Source: Marisa cornuarietis
Taxonomy: Eukaryota; Mollusca; Gastropoda; Architaenioglossa; Ampullariidae
Length of the DNA stretch: 64,000 nt
Assembly: GCA_004794655.1 (NCBI GenBank)
Contig: SMMW01000612.1
Location: 1,389,501 to 1,453,500 of the forward strand
Direction of reading: 5' to 3'
Shown here: in pieces, positions 43,712-54,620 of the stretch
Layout of the letters: each line of letters starts with the position of its first letter
Numbering within the stretch: the stretch's first letter is position 1
Translations under genes and position numbers: made by a program
The notes under the pieces: generated by a model
Databases searched by the model: none
The model's input: only the letters and a program-made list of their open reading frames with translations
What the model was told of the DNA's origin: nothing

Positions 43712-45003
43712 TGTCACGGATCACCCGCATACACACAAGTCACCCGCAGACACGCGAATTCGTTAACTCAACACAATCAACAAATGACCACTCTGGTGTA
43801 GCACGTCCCTCAAAGAGACAAATACTTATTGACCACAAAGTCACAATTTAAATACACAAAGAATATGCTAGTACTGCTCTATACAAGGCAAAACATCAGT
43901 AGTTAACACGAGCAGTTAGTCAAACATGATATTTAGCATTACTTTAAACTCTCACGGCTAGACGTAGCCTGAAAATCCCTCTCTTAAATGTATTATTACG
44001 TAGCGCAAGCTGACGTAAGCAATAAATAGGCATACACAAGGAGCAAATGTTTGGAAAACAAAAGTGTCTAACAGGTATATCAAAAAAATGAAGAAATGTC
44101 TTTGAGCTACAGTGCTCTCGGCACAAACACACAAATACTTTGTTCTCTCAACAGAATCAGAATGGGTAGCACACCCTAGGCCTTATCACCTCCTCAGTAA
44201 GGATAACACTCTCCGTCTTCCTACGCGTGCTTAAATTCTTCCCACTCTAGGACCCGAAGCGCAAACACAAAGTTCTCCACTTGACCCTTTTCCTTTTAAA
44301 GTTCAAGTTATTTCTTTTTACAAATATTTAGCAACTCCTCACGTATGAGTTATACAGGGAGGACATCTGGTGCGTCACTCTACCGTAATCAAAGTCTTAC
44401 TTCGTTGGGGATGTTCGTCTGGTGTTAGATCATCGGAAGCCCATGCCTCTGCCTCACGTCAGTGGACCTCCGGAAACTTCGGATATCGTCAGTAGGATAT
44501 CGCCCCACGCCAAACAGTCATTCAGCCTCTCTGTATCGGATGCTCCTCCCCACCTTGGAGATACGCGGACACCCTTTCACTCGTCTTTGCCGAACCCCAG
44601 GCCGTCTATGCGCCAGCTCCAGCCGTCAAAACCCGTAGTTTCCCACAGCCTTCCACGCTCTCGGCGGAGTCCCTCTGTTTACGCCAGATATGTTCTCAGA
44701 CGCCTGTATCCAAATTTCAGCAAAAGTTCTTTCTGTTGTGTACCGGTAGTAGAATCAGAGCCCTCTGCTTGAATACCAGTAATTTCGGTGACAACTCTTG
44801 TCACTAACCAGCGCTCTCTCTAGCGCCTCACGTCGACATACACTATGACGACTGGTAGGCCTGAATGAAGACTGCACCCCCGTCAGTGACAGCACACAGC
44901 AAGCAACACACCAGGATTGCCGGAATATCCATCGTCCAATTCTAGCAATCTCCTACTTGCTAATGTTGGGTCTAATATACCCACCCTTGTTTACATCGCC
45001 ACA
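43712..45003. other. GC-richer insertion-like segment, possible solo LTR
   Basis: This segment of about 1.29 kb starts TGTCACGGATCACCCGCATA and ends near TTGTTTACATCGCCACA, so it has TG and CA ends. Its composition differs from both flanks. It has no internal coding domain. The Pro/Ser-rich frame 44422-44772 shows no known motif. A clear target-site duplication was not found, so the LTR reading is weak. Confidence 0.25.
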
Positions 45004-45369
45004 AGGTGAGCTAAGCCCGCCCCACACCTAAAATTTTAAAATATCCAAAACCTCAATTTTCTTATGAAACTCGCATGACAGCGACAAAAAACAAGACACC
45101 CTAACCACCTGGACGGATGGAGCTCAGCTCTGCTCGCACGTGAAATTTCTCGTGACTTCCAGCGTGGCAGTGTCAAACCAATGCACACCTGTGTGTCGAA
45201 CAAAACAAAACAATACCATACTGCCGTACCCCCTTGTACGCTACACTTTGGTAGCCTTTCATGTGGAAAGTTTGTTACAATAAGCGAAAATTTCTTTAAT
45301 AAAAACATGTTTTCAGAGCAATTCAATGCTGTCAGGAAGCTCAAAGCACCTTGAAATAAACAGTCGGCT
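45004..45369. other. Intergenic stretch
   Basis: No supported gene or repeat is visible. The minus-strand frame 45036-45374 has no recognisable domain. Confidence 0.35.
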
Positions 45370-47329
45370 GACAATTTTTATATATGTAGGCGCAATGTGT
45401 TGAGTAAAGCCCCAAAATTACAATGAACAACATCTTGTATCTGCGTAAACGAAAGGTAAATTGTATCTGAATAATTTGTTTAAGTTTTAGGAGAACGCAG
45501 CTGAAAAAAGAGCACAATCATGGCACTACAGAGGAAAATTTAAAGAATCGAGAAAAAGTTATGGAAAAAGATGCAGCATGTCATAAAACACGCTTATTAT
45601 CATAATGTTTTAATGTCTTGTTAAGCGGTCTACTGTTGTCTGTTGCCAACAATAAATGTATTTTACACTTACGTATCTTAGCCTTTAAAAAAAAGTAATA
45701 TATTTAAATCAATTTGTTAATACTTTTTCAAACTTGTTTTTTTTCTTGGGAATGTTTTTTTGTTTACGATTGTTACTTAGAAAGGTTCAGTTCGATAGAA
45801 TGTGCTGATACCTCTAGCACTTATGTCCACAAATAGAGATAAATTGCTAATTAACATGTAGCCGATGTCTTGCAAAATCAGGTAATGTAATATTCTTGCA
45901 AATTCCGAGGAAGAGACGCATACCATGATGATCACTAATAAATCTTGCACAAACTACTCACCGGTCAGTATTTAAAATATGCTTCGTGGGTTTAAAACAA
46001 ATAAGAAATACTAAAACACATGTATAAACGCACATGAATTGCTCTTTTCTTAGACTGAAAAGATGTCTCAACCTTTTGTTTATTATTAAATTATATAATA
46101 ACCATAACACATTAGGTTTAGCCTCGTCTAAAGGAACGTGAAAGACGGTTACATTAGTCTGTAAAGGGAAGCTGCGTGAAGTGGTTTTTATTCTTAAGGT
46201 TTAATCATTGTAGGTAGATCTGTCTGCTGCTGCAAGTAGAGAAGCTAGAAGACAGGCAAATGTCGAACTTCCAGGTACGCTGAAGGCTCTGCGGAAGCAA
46301 AGATCTGCACACGCAGTCTCTTTGATGAAGCACGTGCAGACTGTGATCAGGATGCAAGGCCTGCACAGTTAGTCTTTGTGTAAATGTATGTAAATTGTTG
46401 GTCGAGAGACTAGTTGTAAAGATAATAAATTGGTTTTTTTCGGCGGTGATTTTGCACTATTGTAGAAAAGGGTATTGAAGAGGTATGAAGGGCTTTGAAG
46501 GGCTTCGCAAAAAGGTTCTAGATCCTCTCATGTATGTGTTCCATGAAAGTATCGGGTGTAGAAATCTTTTTTCCTCAGTTTGAGAAAGTGTGACTTACAT
46601 TAGATTGCTAGACTGTTTTCATACTGCCTTATAAGAACCTAGTGTGAGAAGTGTGAGTCGTACTCTGCTCTTTTATGCTCACCCAGCGCGTCTTCATCCC
46701 ACTGCTTCTTTGGACCATTTGTCTTCTCCTGTTCCGACTTCTTATCTTCCTACCCCAGAGCAACTTCCTGTACCTGATCCATTTCTATCAACAGCTTTCC
46801 TCGTCCACCACCCCTACTCCCTCTAGTACTAGCTCATTAAATTACCTCATTAATGTCCTATTTTCTGCCCGGAATCCTTAGCACCTCTATCTCCCAAAGC
46901 TTCTTCCCCGCCACTTGGTTCTCAACATCATGTTACAGATCTCCTGCTTCTCTGGCTGCACGTCGCTCGCCTGGGCCTGCGTCTGAATATCGGTATACCG
47001 CTCCCTCTGTGTCACCGGCTCCTCCTCCTTCACCGGGGTATAGCGCGCAGTGTACACAGAAAATGTGACAACAGTCGCATACTTGTTGTTTGCTAGCGTC
47101 TTTGCTCTTTTAGTTTGTCAGCAGTTAATGAAGAAACGCCGCAGTTTGTCAATATTTTCCTGCATGAGAAAATTAATCCTGTCTTTGTTTCCGATTATTT
47201 CGCGAGACTGATGTCGTCCATTGGCTATACTCCTGAGCTGGTGAGCTGTTAACATACGCATGCAGAGGATTATTGACATTAGAGATTTCCCGTATGAAAA
47301 GCCGTTCATCGCCATCTTAAGCCCATTGA
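45370..47329 (+). repeat. X repeat copy 3 with upstream flank
   Basis: The flank 45370-46030 is repeated at 49030-49700. The X body follows: AAGGTTTAATCATTGTAGG (46196), GGCAAATGTCGAACTTCCAG (46256), CTGCTTCTCTGGCTGCACGT (46945) and TAGCGCGCAGTGTACACAG (47041). A minus-strand frame (47118-47315) includes NKDRINFLMQENIDKLRRF, matched by readings in copies 1 and 5. This hints at an ancient coding sequence on that strand. Confidence 0.6.
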
Positions 47330-47880
47330 CGGTCTTGTCACGGAGATGCAGAAGATCAAGCCAGCCGAGGTTCTTCCCAAGCGAGCGTTGATTTCATGGA
47401 GACAGCAACAACGAGTGGCAGACCATCATAGACAAGCTCGCCACCAGCTGGAATGTGTACGAGATGGAGATCAGCACGGAGAAAATCAAAGTGAAGGTAA
47501 ACACCATCTGACCTCGCACGGAAGAGCTCCAAATGAACGGGTTACAACTGGAGGAGGGACAGTCATTGAAGTACCTGGGCTCGAGCATTTTGAAAACACG
47601 GTAGCTGTGCGGAAGACTTCACTAGCTCGACTCGTGACCGTCAGAAACTAAAATGGTTCGACATGACAGTCTGTCGAAGACGGTCTTAGGAGGTTACGCT
47701 GAATGCGGTAGAGGCCGTGGAAAACAAAAGAAAGTCTGTTTGATGAATGTAATTAAGTGGACAAGCTGTTTACAAGGAAGACCTTCTCAGGAGGGAAGAC
47801 AAATTCAACTCTCTGGTTTATATCAGAGCTCTCCTAGGACTGGTACACAGAAATATCCCTTAACGTCTGTTTTGTAACGA
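47330..47880 (+). pseudogene. Decayed RTE-like reverse transcriptase C-terminal region
   Basis: Plus-strand pieces in several frames include YEMEISTEKIKV, QMNGLQLEEGQSLKYLGSS and RHDSLSKTVLGGY, then KKVCLMNVIKWTS. These are blocks normally found after YADD and at the C-terminus of CFDP2-type (RTE-like) elements. Stops and frameshifts separate them. It directly follows X copy 3 and has weaker counterparts after copies 1 and 2. Confidence 0.6.
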
Positions 47881-48447
47881 ACTGAATGAAAGTGAATAAT
47901 TCTTTGTTTAGGGAACATTTAATACTTTATCCTTCATGGTAATGCTATTTACGTTCTATGTAATTAATGGATACTTATGTGTGATAATACTGCTGAATTA
48001 TAGTGTTATCTCTTACTAGTTCTGCTGCTGTTTTACCTCATGTGACAATTCTTTGAGAGAGTGTACTTGTTCTTAATAATTGCTTATTTAAGTCAACCTT
48101 TTCCTCAACGCAGCATGTGCAATCCTTGGAATCATTAATTTCTTACTGGTCATAGACTTCATTGCTCAAGCCCTGTTTTTAACAAAAATTTTATTTGTTT
48201 CCACTGTTTTTCCTTTTCCACTTATTCACGAATGTAAGTGAACATTAACAGACACATAGTATGGAGAAAGAGGTCGGGTTATTTTAGATATCATGATGCC
48301 TAACAGTGTATTAGCAGCAGCGATGATGGTGGTGGAGACGGTGCGTTTTATCATACGGAACTCATGAAGAATGGACTAGTAGAGCTCCAATGGCTTTCTG
48401 TTGTTAAGCTTTAGCTAAAATAGATCATCTAGGCATGTGTGTGTGTT

Positions 48448-48479
<32 letters not shown>

Positions 48480-48560
48480 AGTGCGTGTGCGCTCAGGCGT
48501 GTATACATGCATAGGCATGGGTATGGTGTTTCTTATGTGCACATCTTTGAAAAGATTCAT
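47881..48560 (+). repeat. Second orphan P block (no receptor downstream)
   Basis: TTCTATGTAATTAATGGATA (47953) and then TTCACGAATGTAAGTGAACA (48226) mark the shared receptor promoter block. GCGATGATGGTGG and a TG microsatellite (48436-48479) follow. After GGTATGGTGTTTCTTATGTG (48519) the homology fades. No TATA-like box or receptor follows before X copy 4. Confidence 0.65.
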
Positions 48561-49029
48561 ACGAATATATGTCAAATATATAATTATTTTCCACTTTTAA
48601 AAGGTCAACATGGATGTTGTTGACAAGGCTGCAAAGAAATACACAGTAAGAAAAATTGGTGTTTGCAAACATTGAGCTACACAGCTAAAGGTTTAGTTAG
48701 TGATATAGAGGTTCAGTGTCCACAAGCTTCACAGGTTTTGGTCTCTCGATATCTAACATTTAGTGATGCTGCCACGCATATTGCTTCCACCTTTTGTGAG
48801 CATCTACTAAAGCAGCAGCATTAGTAGTAAAACACTCTGTGCTCAACTTTCTTAGCCACCAGATGCAGGGTGATGGGATGGGCATCAACATGTCATTCGT
48901 TCATCAAAGAAACTAGTTTAAAAGCTTCTTTAATAACGACAAAAATTGCACACGTAACTGAACCTTAAGAATTTAGAGATCCATGATTGAATGATAATAT
49001 AGAACCATTCCCACAGCATGCTCGATGCT
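48561..49029. other. Intergenic stretch
   Basis: No receptor remnant, repeat or gene is recognisable where unit 4a would have carried its receptor. Confidence 0.45.
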
Positions 49030-51015
49030 GGGCTGGCAATGAATATGTAGGCGAACAGCTTTTATAGCACATTTTTATTATAGGTAGGCGCACTATGCTG
49101 TACAAAAATTAAACAAATAGAACAAAAATCATTACAAGGAACAATATTTTGCGTCTATCTCAAGGAAGGTAAAGAAATTTTATCTAAATTTTATTTGAAG
49201 TTTTTCTGCATTACACCTCAAAGCAGAGCACGATCCTTGCACTGGGGACGTGAAACAATCGAGAAGAATACATGAAACAAGATAAAGGATGGCACAAAAC
49301 ACTTTTTTCCGATGACTTTTTTGTAATTTCTGATTTAACGTTATATCTTTGTCTATTGCCAACATTAGATGTATGTCACATTTATGCCAGTCGATAAAAA
49401 ACAAGCAATATGTTTGAATTATTGTGCTGATACGTTTTCAAAAATTTCATATACGAAAGAATTTTTGTCATTGCGCTTGTTACATAGAAAAGTACAGCAC
49501 AATGGAATGTGATAACACTTCTAGCACTAGTGACCACAACGAGACATGCATTAGTATATAACGATGCCAGTGTCTTGGAAAAAATTTAAAAAAACATGTA
49601 ACACTCTTGTGAAAACAGTGGAAAGAGACACATACAGCCTGATTATTGGTCAGTATTGAAAGAACGTTGTGTAGGTTTTAACATTTAAACAAATCAGTGC
49701 TCTTTTCTATGACTAAAAGGTGCAATGATTGTAAATGACTGTAAATGTCCAAATATATTCATTTTCATTATTCTATTATGTAAAAATCGCAACATATTGG
49801 ATTTAGTCTCCTTTGTAGGGGCGCACAAGTTGGTTACTACAGCCTGTAAACAAAAGGTGCGTGAAGCGTGTTTTGCTTGTGAATCTAATGCCGCAAGCAG
49901 AGAAGCTCAAAGATCAGCAAATGTCGATATTTCCAGGTAGGCTGCAGTCTCAACAGGTGCAAGGATCTGCACACACGTGCAGACGATTGTCAGGAAAGAC
50001 ACCTTTTTGTACTGAAGTCAACTAGACTTGCATAGTTAGTCTGTCTGTAGGTGTAGGTGGTTGGCCGGTCGACTGGCTAGTTGTAAAAACAATAATTTGG
50101 TTTTATTTAGCGACGATTTTACACAATTACAGAAAAAGGTGATGACGAGGTATGAGAGGGTACCAAGTCATAAACTTCCCTAAACAGCTCCTAAGGCATT
50201 CTTTACAAAAAGCCTCTAAATCTTCCATGAAATGATGGAATGTAAAAACCTTATTACTTCAGTTTAAAAACGTGTGACTTACACTGGTTTGCTAGACCAT
50301 TCCCATGCTGCTTTATCAAAACCTTGAGGTGTGAGTCAAAGACTGACTGCTGTTTCATGCTTCCCCAGCTCTGAATCATCCTACTCTTCCTTCTAGCCTT
50401 TTGTTTCCTTCAGTTCCGTCTGGTTGTCCTGCTACCCTAGATCGACTTCCTGGAGCTGCTCCCGTTCTATCAGTGTTCGTGCTCGCCAAGCACATCTAGT
50501 TCTGCTAGTACTAGCTCATTACCTCATCAATAAGTTCTAATATATCGCCGGAATCCCATTTACCTCTGTCTCTCACAGCTTCTACCCTGCCCCGTGTTTC
50601 TCAGTCATATGGTACAGAGTCATCTTTTGCATCTCTGGCTGCATGTCAATCTTCTCGGCCTGAGTCTGAATATCTGTCTTGTGCTTCTTCTTCGTCACCA
50701 GCTCCTGCTCTTCCTCCTTCACTAGTTTACACAAACAATGCGAAAACGATCGCATACTTGTTTGCTGGCGTCTTTTTTTCTTTAATTTTGTTGGCAGTCA
50801 ATGAAGACACACCACAATCTTTCAATACTTCTCTGCCTAATTGCTGCGCGAGGGTTGGTGTAGTGTATTAGCTGTTATTTTGGAGCTGGTGAGCTTTTAA
50901 CACACGCATGCACTTCACTATCGACATTAGAGACATCTCGAAGAAACGAACGCTGCACATCACCATCTTCATCGTAGCCACGGTCTCCTCAAGGAGATTA
51001 GGAAGATCAAGCCAG
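49030..51015 (+). repeat. X repeat copy 4 with upstream flank
   Basis: The segment is collinear with 45370-47330. It has TAGGTAGGCGCACTATGCTG (49081), TCTAGCACTAGTGACCACAA (49520), AAATGTCGATATTTCCAGGT (49919) and CATCTCTGGCTGCATGTCAA (50631). It ends AAGATCAAGCCAGCC (51002). No reverse transcriptase piece follows this copy. Frames are broken. Confidence 0.6.
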
Positions 51016-52669
51016 CCTTGGTTCTTCAAAAGCGCTGAAATGTCACCCATTTACCCATCGCATGACTGGTACCAATAAGTACCCAAATAGGATAATCATA
51101 CGGAACTAATCCTCTTAAACAACTGGGTAGACACACTTCTTCCACCTAAAAGAAAGAGATATGTGTACAGCTGTACCCCATGACCTGCGAAGGTCCTGAG
51201 ACTTGACACTCACTTACATGATGGTTATCCAGCGACCAATCCTTCTCGCCCTTCCCAAGGCTTTTTCTGTTGTTCAGTCTTGCGATGGATGTCTGCCGCG
51301 TAGAAGCCGTCTTTGAAAAGGGTTGTTTCCCCAGACTATCTCAAGCTGTTATTTACTTGATTTTTACATGTGATTTGCTTGTGTGTGAGCCAGTCTATGT
51401 GTGAGACCATTATATGCGTTGCCAGTTTATTTCTCACAGAGTTTTGCCCCAAACTGAAGGATAGAACTGGTAGAGGAGCTCAGCTAGGACTTTGTCAACG
51501 ATGGATGGTTTTATCAATGCTGTACAGCGCCTCTTGGATATCTTAGATTCCCTCACAAACAGGTTTCCAAGAGATGGTTAAAGGTAACTTTGAGTATGGT
51601 AAAATAAATACTGGTATTTGATTCCCCTATTACGTCAGGCAATACTTCCAAAATAATGTAAATACACGTGGAAAAATAACAAGATTCATACAAACCGTGG
51701 TGACTTCCGTTGCTGATAACAAAAGAACCTTCTGCAAAGAATTTGACATGTAGATTTTTTTGTATCAAACACGATCAGTATCAGTGAGATAGCGCCCTAC
51801 TTGTAAGAAGAGTTCTTATTATCAGTGGTTGTAAAATAAAGCCTGCTTGACAAGTGTAATGTTTGTTAAACAGCCACATAATTTTCCTCTGGAGACTAAA
51901 CGTCTTTTCCAGTCAATCGAGTTCAATTTTTTTAATTTTATGATTGAAAGAAAAGAAGGATTTTTAGTTTATTTAAATTTAGTTTAAATTAGAAACAATA
52001 ACTGGTGCACTGGGCTTACGTCTTACCGCTTCAGTTGTTCCTTTCTGCTTAACGATCACCAATAAAATGTTAATTGCTTGTCTTAATCTTTGTCATCATC
52101 ATATTTTGTCACTGTTTAGATGTCTTTGCCTAATATTTTGTTCAGTGCAAGTACCGAGTTTTCCGAAGGGCTACAGGTGTCAATGTGTATTAAAATGCTT
52201 TTGGTTCAGTGCGTGCGTGTGTGCGTGCGTGCGTGCGTGCATGCGTGCGTGTGTGTGTGTGTGTTGATATTTTCAATACCACGAGTTTTTGCAAATGTAA
52301 CAAAACAAAATGCGTATAAATATAAAACTCCAGTGGTCATCCCTGGAAATATTGTCAGCATAAAGCAGAATTAGCAAACATACAACTATTATATTCATGG
52401 TGGATGCCATGTTTTAGTTTAGCGTCATTGGATTAATGTATATGTCAACAATGGCTACCTATTTGTGAATTTCTTGTGAGTTTAATAAGCTACTTTCCCT
52501 TCCTCCTCCTGTAGGACCTCAAGTATCATTGTTTTTCATACTGAAATAATTGTTTGTTCCTTCTCTTAACCCGACATTTATAATCCAAGGTAGCAATTTA
52601 TTTCTGTATGGGCATGGACCCCATTTCTCACACATTCCTTTCTAACATAATTTTAGTTGCTATTCATTT
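51016..52669. repeat. Spacer block upstream of unit 5
   Basis: The part 51560-51720 repeats 15060-15170. The part 51840-52660 is collinear with 19411-20760. A GTGC/TG compound microsatellite lies at 52207-52264. The stretch 51016-51550 shows nothing recognisable. No gene is supported. Confidence 0.55.
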
Positions 52670-53050
52670 ATTTCTTACTCCACTTAACCACGAAACAGGT
52701 GAACATGCACAGTCCGGATAAAACGTTCGTTTTATTGGAATTACCATGAGGTGTAGTGCCAGGAGCGATGTTGGTGGAGAAGTACGCGGTGGATTTTCTC
52801 TTAAGAAACTGATGATGAATCGATTTGTAGACCTATAATGCCTTCAGTTGAAACATAATAAATCAATGAAAAATGTAATTAGAAGAACAAAATGGAAATA
52901 CCCCATATAAAATTAATTTAAAATAACGCTTCCAAAAAAGATGCGATAATTCAGATGATGGTCTCTGTTGTTAAGGTTTAGTTAAAATTGATAAAAAGGC
53001 ACAATTGTGTGTGTGTGTGTGTGCGTGTGTGTACGTGTGAGACTTGCATG

Positions 53051-53103
<53 letters not shown>

Positions 53104-53470
53104 CTCGGGCTTTGTTTACGAAAGGGGACAGTCTGAAAAACACTAAGAAAAACTACTTTTTCTAGGAATTAATAAAATATGATTAACCTATAAATATAAA
53201 GCTCTAATTAAGCTATAAAATAAGTAGCTAGAAGATCTAACATGAATTTAAGTTTTTGTAATAGCACACACGTACACCTATGCATGTAAGCAAGGACGTT
53301 CATAAATTAGTTCTAAAATTAAAAAAAAAATTAAACTGGCATACGTACAGAAAACATATACCTAAACATTATTTGTAATATTAAAAAGAAATCATGACTA
53401 TATTCTTTTAAAAAAATTTAAACAGAAAAAATAGATTATACCTTATGCTAAAATGCGTACAGCTATATAC
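52670..53470 (+). promoter_or_regulatory. P block upstream of the broken receptor 5
   Basis: CCACTTAACCACGAAACAGG (52680) opens the block. A long interrupted TG microsatellite (53007-53102) and AATAGCACACACGTACACC (53261) follow. The order matches the P blocks of receptors 3 and 4. Confidence 0.55.
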
Positions 53471-53481
53471 ATATATATATA
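53471..53481 (+). promoter_or_regulatory. TATA-like box of receptor 5
   Basis: ATATATATATA lies about 97-107 bp upstream of the start codon, inside a longer AT dinucleotide tract, at the position of the conserved box. Confidence 0.45.
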
Positions 53482-53577
53482 TTTGCACCTCCCTAGCTGG
53501 ATGTAGCATATACATGTACCTACTTTGACCTTAGTTACTAGCTTTAGGAACAAGTAGGTGGAACAACAGTTCATGAT

Positions 53578-54620
53578 ATGAACGACACACTCAATACAGC
53601 AAATGGATCTGAAGACTTGCATACTGCCAATCCGATATTAGGGTCAGAAGAAAACCTTTTCATTAATAATGCTTCGTATTATCAAGTAATATTCATCGCC
53701 AATGACTGCATACCTCTTTTATTAAGCGGTTTTGGAATTTTTACTAACTTAATTAACTTTCTTGTTTTTCGGCATCAGGGTGTAAAAGATAGAATGAGCC
53801 TTTGTCTTCTATTTTTAGCGATAATAGATATTTCCTATGGAGCAACGGGATTCATCAACAGCCTGGTGTACATGTTACGCCACATGGGTGTGTCGGATTT
53901 GAAGGAAACAAAACTGCTGAAAAATATAATAATATGTACCACAGGCTGTATGTACGCTTTCAGAGCGACATCCGGGTGGTACACCATGATGATAGCGGTA
54001 GAGCGGTGTGTGTGTGTGTTGTGTTTCCACTTCGTGTTATGTCACTTCTAAAACCACGCACAATGGGGATCCTGCTGATATTATTTGCCATCATCATTCA
54101 GCTGGGATTCGTCACCATTCCCATTAAATACACTGTGATTGAAAATAAAGTGGTGGAGGAGATGCGTTGGAGTCTCAGTCCCTCTAAATTGTATCTGAGT
54201 AACCGACTATTATTTGACATCATCCTTAACAATGTACTCGGCATTTTGTTGCCGTTGTCAACCTTTGTAATAGTTTCCCTAGTGACGGCTATCACTGTGT
54301 TTAAGCTCAGAGCCGCCATTATGTGGCGAGAAAAGAACAGTTACTCGAATGTAGTAAACCATCAACAAACAATGTTGACTCGCATGTTGGTGTTCGTGTC
54401 CTGTACGTACATCATCTCCATGATGCCTTTTGTGCTAGTGGTACTTGTGACTCTGGCAGTTTCTGATTTTTCCATCAGTACAAGGTACGCAAATATTTTC
54501 ATAGTTTGTCATACCGTTGCGAATTTGTTTCCTCTCCTAAACACTTCTCTAAGCTTTTTTATTTATTTTTCTCAATCTTGCAGCTTCAGAAAGAACATAG
54601 AATCTATGTTTTCTTGCTAG
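53578..54620 (+). pseudogene. Class A GPCR, receptor 5, broken by one 2-bp frameshift
   Basis: This copy is full length and close to receptor 3 (MNDTLNTANGSEDLHTAN at the N-terminus). The frame is open from 53578 to E142-R-C, where a TG run at 54007-54018 has six units instead of the five found in receptors 1, 3, 4 and 7. The frame then ends at 54049-54051. The remaining receptor sequence is open in the shifted frame to a stop at 54618-54620. No other stop or indel is visible, so the loss is recent, polymorphic or an assembly error. Beyond the lesion, the NPxxY-equivalent Asn has become Ser (NTSLSFFIYF), which suggests relaxed constraint. Confidence 0.9.

Noticed and set aside
44422..44772. 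Pro/Ser-rich frame of 116 codons
   Set aside because: No domain, no homologue in the window, and it lies in a GC-richer insertion-like segment where chance frames are expected.
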